A stretch of DNA of 64,000 nucleotides from an uncultured Acetatifactor sp. (GTDB lineage Bacteria > Bacillota > Clostridia > Lachnospirales > Lachnospiraceae), in NCBI GenBank assembly GCA_910584235.1, contig CAJTZD010000012.1, positions 31,485 to 95,484 of the forward strand, in the 5' to 3' direction. Shown here in pieces: positions 33,998-43,661 of this stretch. The notes under the pieces are model-generated. The model was not told the origin of the DNA. It searched no databases and saw only the letters and a program-made list of their open reading frames with translations. How positions within the stretch are numbered: position 1 is the stretch's first letter; every line of letters begins with the position of its first letter. The position numbers were made by a program, and so were the translations under genes.

Positions 33998-35032
33998 TTA
34001 ATCCTGCAGCACCCTCACATATTTCACCGGGGTACGGTAGTTGTAATTGCTTATCTTGATACCGGTCCGCTCTGTGCTGGCATGTATTACCTGACCGCCT
34101 CCGATATAGATTGCCACATGGTTAATGTAACCGCCTTTTGCGTAGAAAACCAGGTCGCCGGGCAGCAGCTCGTCTGCGGAGATCGATGTCCCCACCGTGG
34201 CCTGGGCAGAAGCTACACGAGGCATGGATATACCGTACTTGGCGAATATGCTCAGTACGAATCCGGAGCAGTCCGCGCCGTGGGTCAGACTGGTGCCTCC
34301 CCAGACATAAGGATTGCCCAAGAACTGCTTTGCGTACTCTGTCAAATCCACACGCACATCGGACACGCCGGCGCCGTAGAGAAGCTCCGTCATGGTGATG
34401 GCGGTGTCAAGCTTCGTCACCACATCCACATACTCCGCCGAGACATATACCTCATCGCTGTCCACGGCCACTTTCACCCAGCCGTCCAGCGTCTCTAAGT
34501 ACTCCAGCTCCTCGCCCTCTCTGATCTGGGTCACCACAGGGCTCTCCGTATTCGGGTTCTCACGCACGTTCAGACCGTCCGTATTGGCCACGGCCACCGT
34601 ACGGACAAGTTCGTTGGCTTTCAGCTTGGCATCCGGGCCCGTGAGCAGATAGTCCAGACTCACATATCCCTCTACCTCGCCGGACTGGATATGCGCCCAG
34701 CCGTCCGCTGTGTCAAGCACCTCGCAGGCTGCGCCCTTGGGCATCTTCCCAACCAGCTTGCCGTCCAGGGAGGGTATCTCCCGGACATTTAAAAGCTCGT
34801 CCGATATATTGGCGATACCGATATTGGTATATCCCCAGGACGCTCCCTGAGCCTGCTGGGCAAGCTCTATATATTCCTCTGTGGATCGGTTTGCCCCCAA
34901 AACAGAGGTAACGCCCGCTGCCGGCATATTCCCGTCATTCTCGGCGGCAAAAGCCGGAAGAGGCTGCAAAGCCAGACAAAGAATCAGACCGGCGGAGGCT
35001 GCTGCGATTTTCCTGTTCTTCAAATAACTCAT
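33998..35032 (-). CDS. Secreted SH3-domain NlpC/P60 cell wall hydrolase
   Basis: The 344-residue protein has a signal peptide ending near AFAAEN (about residues 1-30), two bacterial SH3 domains (about 75-135; LLNVREIPSLDGKLVGKMP, and about 145-205; GLNVRENPNTESPVVTQI) and a C-terminal NlpC/P60 peptidase (about 228-344). The catalytic Cys is in HGADCSGFVLSIFAKYGI and the His in GGYINHVAIYIGGG. It would cleave peptide stems of peptidoglycan outside the cell. I chose the ATG at 35032, with GGGAG upstream. A consensus promoter and a WalR-like site precede it. Confidence 0.93.
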   Translation of the reverse strand: MSYLKNRKIAAASAGLILCLALQPLPAFAAENDGNMPAAGVTSVLGANRSTEEYIELAQQAQGASWGYTNIGIANISDELLNVREIPSLDGKLVGKMPKGAACEVLDTADGWAHIQSGEVEGYVSLDYLLTGPDAKLKANELVRTVAVANTDGLNVRENPNTESPVVTQIREGEELEYLETLDGWVKVAVDSDEVYVSAEYVDVVTKLDTAITMTELLYGAGVSDVRVDLTEYAKQFLGNPYVWGGTSLTHGADCSGFVLSIFAKYGISMPRVASAQATVGTSISADELLPGDLVFYAKGGYINHVAIYIGGGQVIHASTERTGIKISNYNYRTPVKYVRVLQD

Positions 35033-35082
35033 GTACTTTTCTCCCATTCCAGAATAAACACTATTAAATGTTTGACAAAATT

Positions 35083-35099
35083 ATTACGAATTTGTTACA
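35083..35099 (-). promoter_or_regulatory. WalR-like site upstream of the NlpC/P60 gene
   Basis: On the minus strand TGTAAC-N5-CGTAAT resembles the WalR consensus TGTWAH-N5-TGTWAH with one mismatch in the second half. It lies just downstream of the -10 element. Confidence 0.35.
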
Positions 35100-35109
35100 T
35101 CTAAGAGAG

Positions 35110-35138
35110 ATTATACAGTCCGCCCGGTTATCTGTCAA
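35110..35138 (-). promoter_or_regulatory. Consensus promoter of the NlpC/P60 gene
   Basis: A perfect TTGACA and a perfect TATAAT are separated by 17 nt on the minus strand. Confidence 0.8.
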
Positions 35139-35187
35139 CTATTTTTTAAGATTATTTTAAATTCCTATTTCATTTTTTACAAATTTC

Positions 35188-36831
35188 TTACGATTCCTCC
35201 GTATCCCGCTCCGCAGCAATGACGGCAAAGGCGATGTTTGTGGCATGGTCCGCCACCCGCTCCAGACCCGATGCGATATCCGAGAACATCATGCCTGCCT
35301 GGGGCGTACACTCTCCCTTGGTCAGGCGCTGTACATGGGCCTGCTGCATCTCTTTCTCCTTGCGGTCCACGCTGTCCTCCAGGGCGATCACCTCCTGCAT
35401 ATGGCTTTCGTCGCTTCTGGCGAACATATCAACGGAATACCGGATCAGCTTGATCACCATGTCCAGCAGCTCTCCCAGTTCTCTCTGTGCTTCTTTGCTG
35501 ATGGAGATGCCCGTCTCTTTCCGCAGCCTGGCCGCATCCGCCACGTTCTCGGCGTGATCTCCTATGCGCTCAATGTCATTCACCACATGGAATATGGCGC
35601 CCAGACTCTTCAGGTCCTCAATGGGCAGGGTGGTCTGGTTGATTTTCACCAGGTAGTCCGTGATGGCGTGATTCAGGAAGTTGATATTCTTCTCCACCTC
35701 GTAGACTTCGCCTATATCCTCTTCATCCAGCGTAATCAGGGCATTCATGGCCCGAGTCAGATTCTCGCTGGCCAGGGAAGCCATGCGGTCCAGCTCCTTG
35801 ATGACCTCCACCACCGCAGTGGCCGGGTTAAAGACCACCTTGTCTCCTATGTATTTGAGCTGATAGCTCTCCCGGTAATTGACCTTTTTGTCCTCACCGG
35901 GCACACACAGACAGGACAGCTTTACAATCCCCTTGGAGAACGGGAACAGAATGATGACCTGGAAAATCTTGATCATGGTATGGGCGTTTGCCACAAACCG
36001 TCCGTTGTCCGAGGATACGGACCAGATAACTTTCATCACGGGCTCCTGGGCCACAAACAAAATGATATACAGAATGGCCGTGCCGATCACATTGAACCAG
36101 AAGTGAATCAGCGCTGCCCGCTTGGCGTCCTTTTTACCTGAGAGGGATGCCAGCAGGGCAGTGGTACAGGCACCGATATTACAGCCTAAAATAATGTAAA
36201 GGGCTATGGAAAGGGATAGCAGATCCTGATTTGCCAAAAGCAGCACAATGCTGACCGTGACGGAAGAACTCTGGATAATCGTGGTCAGCACAAGGCCCAC
36301 CAGCGTAGCCATGAGAGGGTTTCTAAGCGATCCGATCAGGTTTACCACCCGGGGCTCCTCTTTCATGCCGGCCATAGAAGCAGACATTGTGCTGAGCCCT
36401 AAGAACAGGATGCCGAAGCCTATGATAATATCCGCCAGCTTCTTCACCTTTTCATTCTTGCAGAACATGGCCACCAGCACGCCGGCCAGCAGAAATACGG
36501 GGGCATATGCGGATAAATTGAAAGAAACCAGCTGGGAAGTGACCGTGGTACCGATGTTGGCGCCGAAGATGACGCCTGCCGCCTGATACAGATTCATCAA
36601 CCCGGCATTGACAAAGCTGACCACCATGGCGGTACATGCCGAGGATGATTGGATAATAGCAGTAAATATAACTCCCACTACCATGCCGGTGAAGCGGTTG
36701 GTGGTAAAGATTTCAAGAATACGTCGAAGCTTGGCTCCGGCGACTTTTTCTATGGAATCGCTCATTACGCGCATACCGAACAGAAAAAGTCCCAGCCCGC
36801 CTGCCATGGATAATATAATACTAGCGCTCAT
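35188..36831 (-). CDS. Na/Pi cotransporter family protein with PhoU-like domain
   Basis: The 547-residue protein has two Na/Pi cotransporter repeats with the paired QSSSACTAMVVSFVNAG and IQSSSVTVSIVLLLANQD motifs (near residues 60 and 195), about eight to nine membrane helices, and a cytoplasmic PhoU-like four-helix region (about 340-540) containing VNDIERIGDHAENVADAARL. It would import phosphate with sodium or export it. I chose the ATG at 36831, with GGGAG upstream. No pst or pho genes are nearby, so phosphate-level control through the PhoU part is only an inference. Confidence 0.9.
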   Translation of the reverse strand: MSASIILSMAGGLGLFLFGMRVMSDSIEKVAGAKLRRILEIFTTNRFTGMVVGVIFTAIIQSSSACTAMVVSFVNAGLMNLYQAAGVIFGANIGTTVTSQLVSFNLSAYAPVFLLAGVLVAMFCKNEKVKKLADIIIGFGILFLGLSTMSASMAGMKEEPRVVNLIGSLRNPLMATLVGLVLTTIIQSSSVTVSIVLLLANQDLLSLSIALYIILGCNIGACTTALLASLSGKKDAKRAALIHFWFNVIGTAILYIILFVAQEPVMKVIWSVSSDNGRFVANAHTMIKIFQVIILFPFSKGIVKLSCLCVPGEDKKVNYRESYQLKYIGDKVVFNPATAVVEVIKELDRMASLASENLTRAMNALITLDEEDIGEVYEVEKNINFLNHAITDYLVKINQTTLPIEDLKSLGAIFHVVNDIERIGDHAENVADAARLRKETGISISKEAQRELGELLDMVIKLIRYSVDMFARSDESHMQEVIALEDSVDRKEKEMQQAHVQRLTKGECTPQAGMMFSDIASGLERVADHATNIAFAVIAAERDTEES

Positions 36832-36881
36832 TTGATTTTCTCCCGAATCGTATATTGCAGCAAAAAACAGCATGCCTTACC

Positions 36882-36910
36882 ATTCTACGGGAAAAACCAA
36901 AAACTTACAA
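36882..36910 (-). promoter_or_regulatory. Promoter of the Na/Pi cotransporter gene
   Basis: TTGTAA and TAGAAT are separated by 17 nt on the minus strand, about 45 nt ahead of the start codon. Confidence 0.55.
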
Positions 36911-36939
36911 TAGATTTCTACGATATTTTTAAGCAATTT

Positions 36940-37869
36940 TTAAGAAATATGCGCGGCCGGGCAATATACCGCCCCGGCGGCAATGTCCTGGCGCAGCTGT
37001 TCCCGCAGGGCTTCCACGCTCTCAAAGCGCCGTTCCGGCCTCTTAAACCCATGGAGATAAATCTCTATGTGCTTTCCGTACAGATCTCCTGTAAAGTCAT
37101 ACAGATAGGACTCTACCCCCATAACCCTGGTGTCCGTGACCGTGGGCTTATAGCCTACATTGCTGATGGCCCGGTACAGCTTGTCCCCACAGCGCACCTG
37201 TGAGAAATAGACGCCGTTTGGCGGAAGAAGCTTGTCTTTGCCGGGAAGCACATTTACGGTGGGAAATCCCAGCGTCCGTCCTATCTGCTTTCCCCGAACC
37301 ACTTCCCCGGCTATCAGATAGGGCATTCCCAGCAGCCTTTCCGCCGCCTCCATATCACCCGCCTCCACCTCCCGGCGCACCAGCGTGGAGCTGACCTCCT
37401 CTCCGTCCATACAGATCTTGTCAATGGTCTTGACCTCAAACCCAAGCTCCGGCCCCAGCCTGCGCAAAAGCGCGGCATTCCCCGCCCCCTTTGCCCCAAA
37501 GGACAGATCCGTGCCTGCGGCCAGGAAGCGCGCCTGCATCTGCCCGGCCAGCACCTCCCTGGCAAAGATCTCCGCATCCAACGCGGCGGTCTCCCGGTTC
37601 ATGGGGAACTCCACCAAAATATCCACGCCCATGCGTCCGAACAAAAGCCGCTTTTCCTCCCTGGTACTCAGCTCCTTTGCGTCCGGGCAGCCGAAGAGCC
37701 TGGCCGGAGCCGGGTCAAAGGTAAAAACACAGGCGGCCAAAGCGCCCCTCCGGCACAGGATCTCCTCCAGAAGCCGTCTGTGGCCAATGTGTATCCCGTC
37801 GAATTTTCCTATGGCAACGGCTGTTTCCTGTCCCAGTTGCATTTCTGTCGTTCCAGCAATGATTTCCAC
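36940..37869 (-). CDS. ribF: Bifunctional riboflavin kinase/FAD synthetase
   Basis: The 309-residue protein makes FMN and then FAD. The N-terminal FAD synthetase domain (about 1-175) shows AVAIGKFDGIHIGHRRLLEE near residues 15-34, with the HIGH-like motif. The C-terminal riboflavin kinase domain (about 180-305) shows GKQIGRTLGFPTVNV and PPNGVYFSQV. The start codon is GTG, with GAAGGG a few bases upstream. It starts 8 nt after truB ends and is the last gene of the translation operon. Confidence 0.96.
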   Translation of the reverse strand: MEIIAGTTEMQLGQETAVAIGKFDGIHIGHRRLLEEILCRRGALAACVFTFDPAPARLFGCPDAKELSTREEKRLLFGRMGVDILVEFPMNRETAALDAEIFAREVLAGQMQARFLAAGTDLSFGAKGAGNAALLRRLGPELGFEVKTIDKICMDGEEVSSTLVRREVEAGDMEAAERLLGMPYLIAGEVVRGKQIGRTLGFPTVNVLPGKDKLLPPNGVYFSQVRCGDKLYRAISNVGYKPTVTDTRVMGVESYLYDFTGDLYGKHIEIYLHGFKRPERRFESVEALREQLRQDIAAGAVYCPAAHIS

Positions 37870-37877
37870 TTATCCCT

Positions 37878-38843
37878 TCACTCTTTCTCCAAAAACATTT
37901 TTACCGGCCGATACCATTTTCTGTCGGGCTCCCAGGCATAGATACCCACAAAGCTCCCGTCCGTCCTGTACATCCGCACCCATCTGCCGGCTTCGTGCAC
38001 TTCTCCCTCCGCCGTCTGCTCCGGTGCAATGGCATTGCCGTTGTCAAGCAGTCTGCAGGCCTCCTCCCGCACCCGCAGGGACGGACAGTCCATGAACACG
38101 CTGTCCACGGGGTGCAAAACCCGGGGCAGGCTTGCAGGCGCAGCGCCTGTTCCGGGCGGGCCTGAGCTATTCGCGCTTGCCTGATCCGGCCTGCTTTCGT
38201 CTTTCCACTGCTGCAACTGCCCCAGAGTACAGGCATCCTCCAGGGAAAACCCTCCGACTCTGGTGCGGCGCAGGCTCTGCATGGTACCTCCGCACCCCAG
38301 CTTCTGCCCTATATCCGCGCACAATGTCCTGATATAGGTTCCCTTGGAACAGGCCACCCGCATCCGGACCACCGGGAGCCTGTATTCCAGTATCTCCAAT
38401 TCATATATCTGCACCGGCCTGGCTTTCCGCTCCACTTCTTTTCCGGCCCGTGCCAGCTCATACAGCTTCTTACCGCCCACCTTGAGGGCGGAATACATAG
38501 GCGGCACCTGCAGGTATTCCCCCGCAAAGGAAAACACCGCATCCTTTACCCGGTCCTCGCTTATGTCCACCGGATACCTGGCCAGGATTTGCCCCGTTAT
38601 GTCCTGGGTATCCGTCTCCGTCCCCAGCAGCAGCTCGGTCTCGTATTCCTTATCCCTGTCCGCCAGCATATCGCAAAGCTTCGTGGCACTGCCCAGACAG
38701 ACAGGGAGCACACCCGTAGCCAATGGATCGAGTGTGCCCGTATGGCCGATCTTCCTCTGCCCGCAGATGCCCCGCATTTTTGCCACCACATCATGGGAGG
38801 TGAAGCCGGTTTCCTTATCAATGATTATGATTCCGTTCATCAT
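37878..38843 (-). CDS. truB: tRNA pseudouridine(55) synthase TruB
   Basis: The 321-residue enzyme makes pseudouridine 55 in the T-loop of tRNAs. It shows GIIIIDKETGFTSHDVVAKM at the start, KIGHTGTLDPLATGVLP near residues 31-47 with the catalytic Asp, and VACSKGTYIRTLCADIG near 170-186. A less conserved insertion (about 215-240) with many Gly/Pro/Ser residues separates the catalytic part from the PUA-like C-terminus. The first 26 nt overlap nrnA, so translation is probably coupled. Confidence 0.96.
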   Translation of the reverse strand: MMNGIIIIDKETGFTSHDVVAKMRGICGQRKIGHTGTLDPLATGVLPVCLGSATKLCDMLADRDKEYETELLLGTETDTQDITGQILARYPVDISEDRVKDAVFSFAGEYLQVPPMYSALKVGGKKLYELARAGKEVERKARPVQIYELEILEYRLPVVRMRVACSKGTYIRTLCADIGQKLGCGGTMQSLRRTRVGGFSLEDACTLGQLQQWKDESRPDQASANSSGPPGTGAAPASLPRVLHPVDSVFMDCPSLRVREEACRLLDNGNAIAPEQTAEGEVHEAGRWVRMYRTDGSFVGIYAWEPDRKWYRPVKMFLEKE

Positions 38844-39807
38844 GTTCCGCTTCCCACTTCTTCAGTTCCTTTTCGATATGTAGGGAGAGATTGTTCACAC
38901 AATCATGGAAAGTCCCCGTCATATTACAGCCGGCTGCCCTCGCATGGCCGCCGCCGCCAAAATAGGCCGCAACCTGGGCCACGTTCACTTTCTCGCTGGA
39001 ACGCATGCTCACTCTGTATTCCAGCACGCCTGTCTCGTACATAAAGATGGCGCAGTCTATGCCCTGGATATTGCGCAGCTGGTTCACGATGCCCTCCAGA
39101 TCTTTCGGCTCCACATTGTAGAAATCCATGGTCTTCAAGTCAATGGAGCTTACGATACAGCTCCCCCCCAGGAAACGGATGCTCTCCATCAGTGCTCTGC
39201 CCATGACCTGAGCCTGCACATAGGTCTTCTGGTAAAAGGTCTCCAGAATCAGTTTGGGGAAGTCGAATCCGTAGCCAATCAGTTGGGCCGCTTTCTGCAG
39301 TGTCTCCGGCGTGGTATTGGAATACTGGAACACACCGGTATCATGGATCATGCCCACGTACAGAGCCTTGGCTATATCCCGATCCAGCCGTTTTGGATCC
39401 ATCAGATCGTAAAGCACCTCGCAGGTGGAGCCTGTCCGGGGCTTTATAACGTTTATGCTGCCTCCGCCCGTATTGCTGATATGATGGTCTATGTTGATCG
39501 TCTTGTCGGCAGCTTTAAAATATTTCTCGGCACCTCCCAGCCGCTCCGGGTTGGTGTCAAGTGCGAAAAACACATCAAAAGGAGGCTCCTCGGGGAAATC
39601 GGAACAGATTTCCCCAAACCCCCTGATTTCCTTAAAAATATCCGCCGGCTTATCCAAAAACACCTTGACCTGCGCCTGGGGCAGGCATTTTGACAGATAC
39701 TGCCACAGCCCTAAGCATGAGCCCACGCAGTCGCCGTCGGGCCTTACATGCCCGGCGATGCCGATCCGTCCGGCCTCTCTGCATTCTTCCAAAAAATCAA
39801 AATTCAT
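38818..39807 (-). CDS. nrnA: DHH-family oligoribonuclease/pAp phosphatase NrnA
   Basis: The 329-residue protein has the DHH motifs: HVRPDGDCVGSCLGLWQYL near residues 20-38, FALDTNPERLG near 82, INIDHHISNTGGG near 103-115, and the DHHA1 end with GGGGHARAAGCNM. NrnA degrades nanoRNAs and dephosphorylates 3'-phosphoadenosine 5'-phosphate. Its place between rbfA and truB is standard for Firmicutes. Start ATG follows AAAAGGAATGAG, and it overlaps the truB start. Confidence 0.95.
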   Translation of the reverse strand: MNFDFLEECREAGRIGIAGHVRPDGDCVGSCLGLWQYLSKCLPQAQVKVFLDKPADIFKEIRGFGEICSDFPEEPPFDVFFALDTNPERLGGAEKYFKAADKTINIDHHISNTGGGSINVIKPRTGSTCEVLYDLMDPKRLDRDIAKALYVGMIHDTGVFQYSNTTPETLQKAAQLIGYGFDFPKLILETFYQKTYVQAQVMGRALMESIRFLGGSCIVSSIDLKTMDFYNVEPKDLEGIVNQLRNIQGIDCAIFMYETGVLEYRVSMRSSEKVNVAQVAAYFGGGGHARAAGCNMTGTFHDCVNNLSLHIEKELKKWEAEHDERNHNH

Positions 39808-39813
39808 ATATTC

Positions 39814-40260
39814 TCATTCCTTTTCGTCCGGGCTTTCGCCGCGCGGAAAGTCCGGCATACTCTCCGGCTCTTCCCCGTTGTCCACGCGGTTCTTCGCATT
39901 CTCATCGTCCTGCGCGATGACTTCATCGATCCTGCGCGACATGTTCACCCCATATTCAATCGACTGGTCCATGATAAAGGTAATCTCCGGCGTATTGCGC
40001 AGATTGATCTCCCGGGCCAGCTTATTGCGCATAAAACCCACTGCGCTCCGCAGGCCCTCCAGAGTCTCTTTCCTTGCCTCTTCATCGCCCAGCACACTGA
40101 TCCAGGCCTTGCAGCTCTTTAAGTCCGGAGCCACCTCCACGGATACCACACTTGTCCACGGACTGATCCGGGGATCCTTGATCTCCCCCCGGATGGTCTC
40201 AGCCAGTACACGCTGCACCTCCCCATTGATACGGGTATTCTTTACACTATTTTTTCTCAT
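39814..40260 (-). CDS. rbfA: 30S ribosome-binding factor RbfA
   Basis: The 148-residue protein has the KH-like RbfA pattern: VQRVLAETIRGEIKDPRIS near the N-terminus, VSVEVAPDLKSCKAWISVLG near 45-64 and a helical stretch with RNTPEITFIMDQSIEYG. It aids maturation of the 16S rRNA 5' end in cold or stress. The extra C-terminal tail is acidic and rich in Glu/Asp/Pro. I chose the ATG at 40260, with GGAAAGG upstream; the frame is open 19 codons earlier. Confidence 0.94.
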   Translation of the reverse strand: MRKNSVKNTRINGEVQRVLAETIRGEIKDPRISPWTSVVSVEVAPDLKSCKAWISVLGDEEARKETLEGLRSAVGFMRNKLAREINLRNTPEITFIMDQSIEYGVNMSRRIDEVIAQDDENAKNRVDNGEEPESMPDFPRGESPDEKE

Positions 40261-40429
40261 ACAAACCCTTTCCAAATCCAGACGGCTCCGGGCAAATCTC
40301 CCAGGGCCCCCGCCCATGACAGTCTGCCGGAAAATCTCCGATAGCTTTCCGCCCTGACGGCCTGCGCCGCTGAGGTCCCGCTGTGCTAAGGCAGGGTCTT
40401 CTCCGGCCTCAGCGCAGCTCCTCAGCGTA

Positions 40430-43400
40430 TCAGCGAGGCACTTCCACCATGATATATGCCTCTACCCGATCCAGCTCCTGTATCTGGTCGAAGCCCTCGA
40501 ACACAAGTCCGCACTCGAAGCCCTCTTTCACTTCTTTCACATCGTCCTTGAAACGCTTCAGCGAAGCCAAACCGCCCTCGTAAATCTGCTCGCCCTCTCT
40601 GGTAATGCGGATCTTGCATCCTCTCTGGAAGATACCGTCCGTCACATAGGAGCCGGCGATATTTCCCACCTGGGAAGCCTTGAAGATCTGTCTGATCTCC
40701 GCATGGCCGATGACCTTTTCCTCGAAGACAGGATCCAGCATTCCTTTCATGGCGGCCTCCACGTCCTCAATGGCCTTGTAGATCACCTTATAGAGTCTGA
40801 CATCCACGCCCTCGCGCTCTGCCGTGGCCTTGGCAGTGCTGTCCGGCCTTACGTTAAATCCGATAATGATGGCATTGGAAGCGCTGGCCAGAGTCACGTC
40901 GGACTCATTGATTGCGCCTACGCCGCCATGGATGCACTTAACCACCACCTCATCGTTGGACAACTTTAACAAGGACTGGCGCACAGCCTCCACACTGCCC
41001 TGTACATCCGCTTTCACGATCAGGTTCAGCTCTTTCAGGTTGCCCTCCTTAATCTGGGAGAACAGGTCGTCTAAGGACATCTTCGTCCTGGTCTCCTCCA
41101 GCTTCTTCTCCTTGTTCTGTGCCAGATAAGTTTCCGCATAAGACTTTGCTGTCTTATCATTTTCATGGGCCAGGAACACTTCGCCGGCGCTGGGAACATC
41201 GGACAATCCCAGGATTTCCACCGGCATGGAGGGCGTCGCCTCCTTCACTCTTCTGCCCTTGTCGTCGATCATGGCTCTAACCTTGCCGAAGCAGGCGCCT
41301 GCAGAGACAAAGTCTCCCACATGCAGGGTACCTTTCTGTACCAGAACCGTAGCCACGGGACCCCTGCCCTTATCCAGCTCGGCCTCAATGACCAGACCTC
41401 TGGCCCTTCTGACCGGATTTGCCTTTAATTCCATGATGTCCGCTGTCAGCAGTATGGTCTCCAGCAGATCCTGGATGCCCTCTCCTGTCTTTGCCGACAC
41501 GGGAACGAACTCCGTATTACCGCCCCAGTCGGTTGCCACCAGCTCATATTCCGTCAGCTCCTGCTTCACACGGTCAATATTTGCCGAGGGCTTATCGATC
41601 TTGTTCACAGCCACAATGATCTCAATGCCGGCCGCTTTTGCATGGCTGATGGCCTCCACAGTCTGGGGCATCACGCCGTCGTCCGCGGCCACTACGAGAA
41701 TTGCGATATCCGTGGCGTTTGCGCCGCGCATACGCATGGCGGTGAACGCCTCATGTCCGGGCGTGTCCAAAAAGGTAATTATGCGCCCGTCCACATTTAC
41801 AGTATACGCACCGATGTGCTGTGTAATACCGCCTGCCTCTTTGTCTATGACATGCGTCTTGCGGATAGTGTCTAAAAGTGAGGTCTTGCCGTGGTCTACA
41901 TGACCCATGACACAGATGACGGGCGGTCTCTCCACCAAGGCAGTCTCGTCTTCCTCATCCTCTTTTAACAATTCCTCGATAACGTCTACCTTAACTTCCC
42001 GCTCACAGAGAATCTCATATTCCATGGCGATATTCTCTGCTTCCTCGTAGGAAATCTCCTGATTGACCGTTACGATTTTGCCTTCCAGGAACAGCTTCTT
42101 TACGATAACCGCAGGCTGCAGCTTCATCTTTTCGGCAAATTCCTTGATGGTTATGGTCTCCGGCAGGGTAATCACCTTGATCACCTCTTCTGCCGCTTCT
42201 TCTTTCTTCTTTTCGGGCCGTATGAATCTGCCGGGCTTGTTCTTTAATGCCTCGTCCTCTTCGTAGATATGGTCTTTCCGGGAGCGCTTGCCTTTCTCCT
42301 GGCTGTTGGCGCGCCGCTTTTCTTCCTCGCGCTTCTTCTCCATATCCTTGCCCGGAGTTTCTCCCGCAAAGCCTTTGGATTTATTATCTCTGAATCCAGC
42401 TCCCTGTCCTGAAGCGCCCCTGCCGTCACGCGGGCTGCCGTTAAACCCACGGTTACCGCCCGGACCAGCGCCCGGGCCGCGGCGATCACCCATACCGCTG
42501 CCAGCGCCAGGCCTGCCGCCTCGCGAAAATCCATTCGGCCTGTCTCCCTGTGGTCTGCCATTTTGGCTGTTTCCTCCTCTTGGCTGGAACTGTCCTCTGT
42601 CTCCTCTGCCCTGGCCGTCTCTATTATAGCCGCGTCCATCGCGGCCGCGATTATCCTGGGACTGTCCGTCCTGTCCTCTTCCGCCCTGGAAGCGGCCGTC
42701 TCTGTTTGGCCGCTCCTGGCCGTTTCCCGCATTCTGGAATCTGCCGCCCTGACCGCGCTCTCCCTGGGGTCTTTCGCCCTGGGGCCTGCTGCCCTGAGGG
42801 CGATCCCCCTGACGTCTCTCTCCCTGGGGACGGTCATTCTGGGGTCTGACGTTCTGAGAACGCTCATTTTGAGGGCGTTCCTCCAGTCGTCCCGCCGCCT
42901 GCTGGGGCCTGTCACTCTGGCTCCTCTCAGTCTGAGGCCGTTCGCTCTGGACTGCCTCACTCTGAGGATGCTCATTTACCGGTACAGGTTTCTGGACCTG
43001 CACTTTCTGCTCGGCCGCCTCATGCCCGGGCGTCTGTGTCTTGCGGACAGCGTTCTGGTCCGGGCGCGCCTTGGGCTGCTGAGGCTTCGGAGGCACCATC
43101 TGTACGGAAGGCGTAGGCGAAGGCGGCGTCAACGGCTTGATCGGACGCACCGGCGCCTGTGCCTGGGGCCTGCGGTCATTCCCCCGGCCTCCCTGGGCCT
43201 TCCCCTGACCTCCCTGGTTTCCCTGGCCGCTTTGGCGCCTGGCATTTGTTCCGCCCTGGGCGGGTCTTTGCCCCTGCATTCTCGAATTCTGGGGGTTGTT
43301 CACAACAATTATTGTCTTCTTCTTTTTGGGTGCACCGTTCGCCTGCGCATCTGCCGCCTTTGCAACGGGCTTCACCGTCTCCTTATCAGGAGTCTTGGCC

Positions 43401-43642
43401 GTTTCTTCTTTTCCCATTCCTGCCGTCTCTTCCTTTGCCGTTTCTTTCTTTTTAGGCGTTTCCGCCCTGTTACCGCTCTTTGCTTCCTTTGAAAACGCAC
43501 TGCGCACCAGCTGTGAGGCTTCTTCATCGATAGAGCTCTGAGCTGCTTTCGCTTCTATTCCCTTTCCCTGCAAAAAGCTTAATATATCCTTGCTTTGCAC
43601 CTCTAGTTCCTTTGCAAGCTCATGTACTTTTATTTTCGCCAT
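40430..43642 (-). CDS. infB: Translation initiation factor IF-2, with a very long low-complexity linker
   Basis: The 1070-residue GTPase delivers initiator tRNA to the 30S subunit. A short IF2N domain (about 1-52; KVHELAKELEVQSKDILSFL) is followed by about 400 residues of Gly/Arg/Gln/Pro-rich repeats with repeated RPQ, ERPQ and QGER units, then a second IF2N domain (about 490-545), the G domain with GHVDHGKTSLLD, DTPGHEAFTAMR and NKIDKP, and domains II-IV. GGAGGGAAGC precedes the ATG. The linker is long compared with many IF-2 proteins and is reflected in the DNA as a repetitive stretch at about 42.3-43.3 kb. Confidence 0.97.
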   Translation of the reverse strand: MAKIKVHELAKELEVQSKDILSFLQGKGIEAKAAQSSIDEEASQLVRSAFSKEAKSGNRAETPKKKETAKEETAGMGKEETAKTPDKETVKPVAKAADAQANGAPKKKKTIIVVNNPQNSRMQGQRPAQGGTNARRQSGQGNQGGQGKAQGGRGNDRRPQAQAPVRPIKPLTPPSPTPSVQMVPPKPQQPKARPDQNAVRKTQTPGHEAAEQKVQVQKPVPVNEHPQSEAVQSERPQTERSQSDRPQQAAGRLEERPQNERSQNVRPQNDRPQGERRQGDRPQGSRPQGERPQGERGQGGRFQNAGNGQERPNRDGRFQGGRGQDGQSQDNRGRDGRGYNRDGQGRGDRGQFQPRGGNSQNGRPQGDRPNGFSRGGRPGAGSGMGDRRGPGAGPGGNRGFNGSPRDGRGASGQGAGFRDNKSKGFAGETPGKDMEKKREEEKRRANSQEKGKRSRKDHIYEEDEALKNKPGRFIRPEKKKEEAAEEVIKVITLPETITIKEFAEKMKLQPAVIVKKLFLEGKIVTVNQEISYEEAENIAMEYEILCEREVKVDVIEELLKEDEEDETALVERPPVICVMGHVDHGKTSLLDTIRKTHVIDKEAGGITQHIGAYTVNVDGRIITFLDTPGHEAFTAMRMRGANATDIAILVVAADDGVMPQTVEAISHAKAAGIEIIVAVNKIDKPSANIDRVKQELTEYELVATDWGGNTEFVPVSAKTGEGIQDLLETILLTADIMELKANPVRRARGLVIEAELDKGRGPVATVLVQKGTLHVGDFVSAGACFGKVRAMIDDKGRRVKEATPSMPVEILGLSDVPSAGEVFLAHENDKTAKSYAETYLAQNKEKKLEETRTKMSLDDLFSQIKEGNLKELNLIVKADVQGSVEAVRQSLLKLSNDEVVVKCIHGGVGAINESDVTLASASNAIIIGFNVRPDSTAKATAEREGVDVRLYKVIYKAIEDVEAAMKGMLDPVFEEKVIGHAEIRQIFKASQVGNIAGSYVTDGIFQRGCKIRITREGEQIYEGGLASLKRFKDDVKEVKEGFECGLVFEGFDQIQELDRVEAYIMVEVPR

Positions 43643-43661
43643 GCTTCCCTCCGTTTCTGCC

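Noticed and set aside
42563..43492. A 309-codon plus-strand frame over infB
   Set aside because: It mirrors the repetitive linker of IF-2 and has no family pattern.
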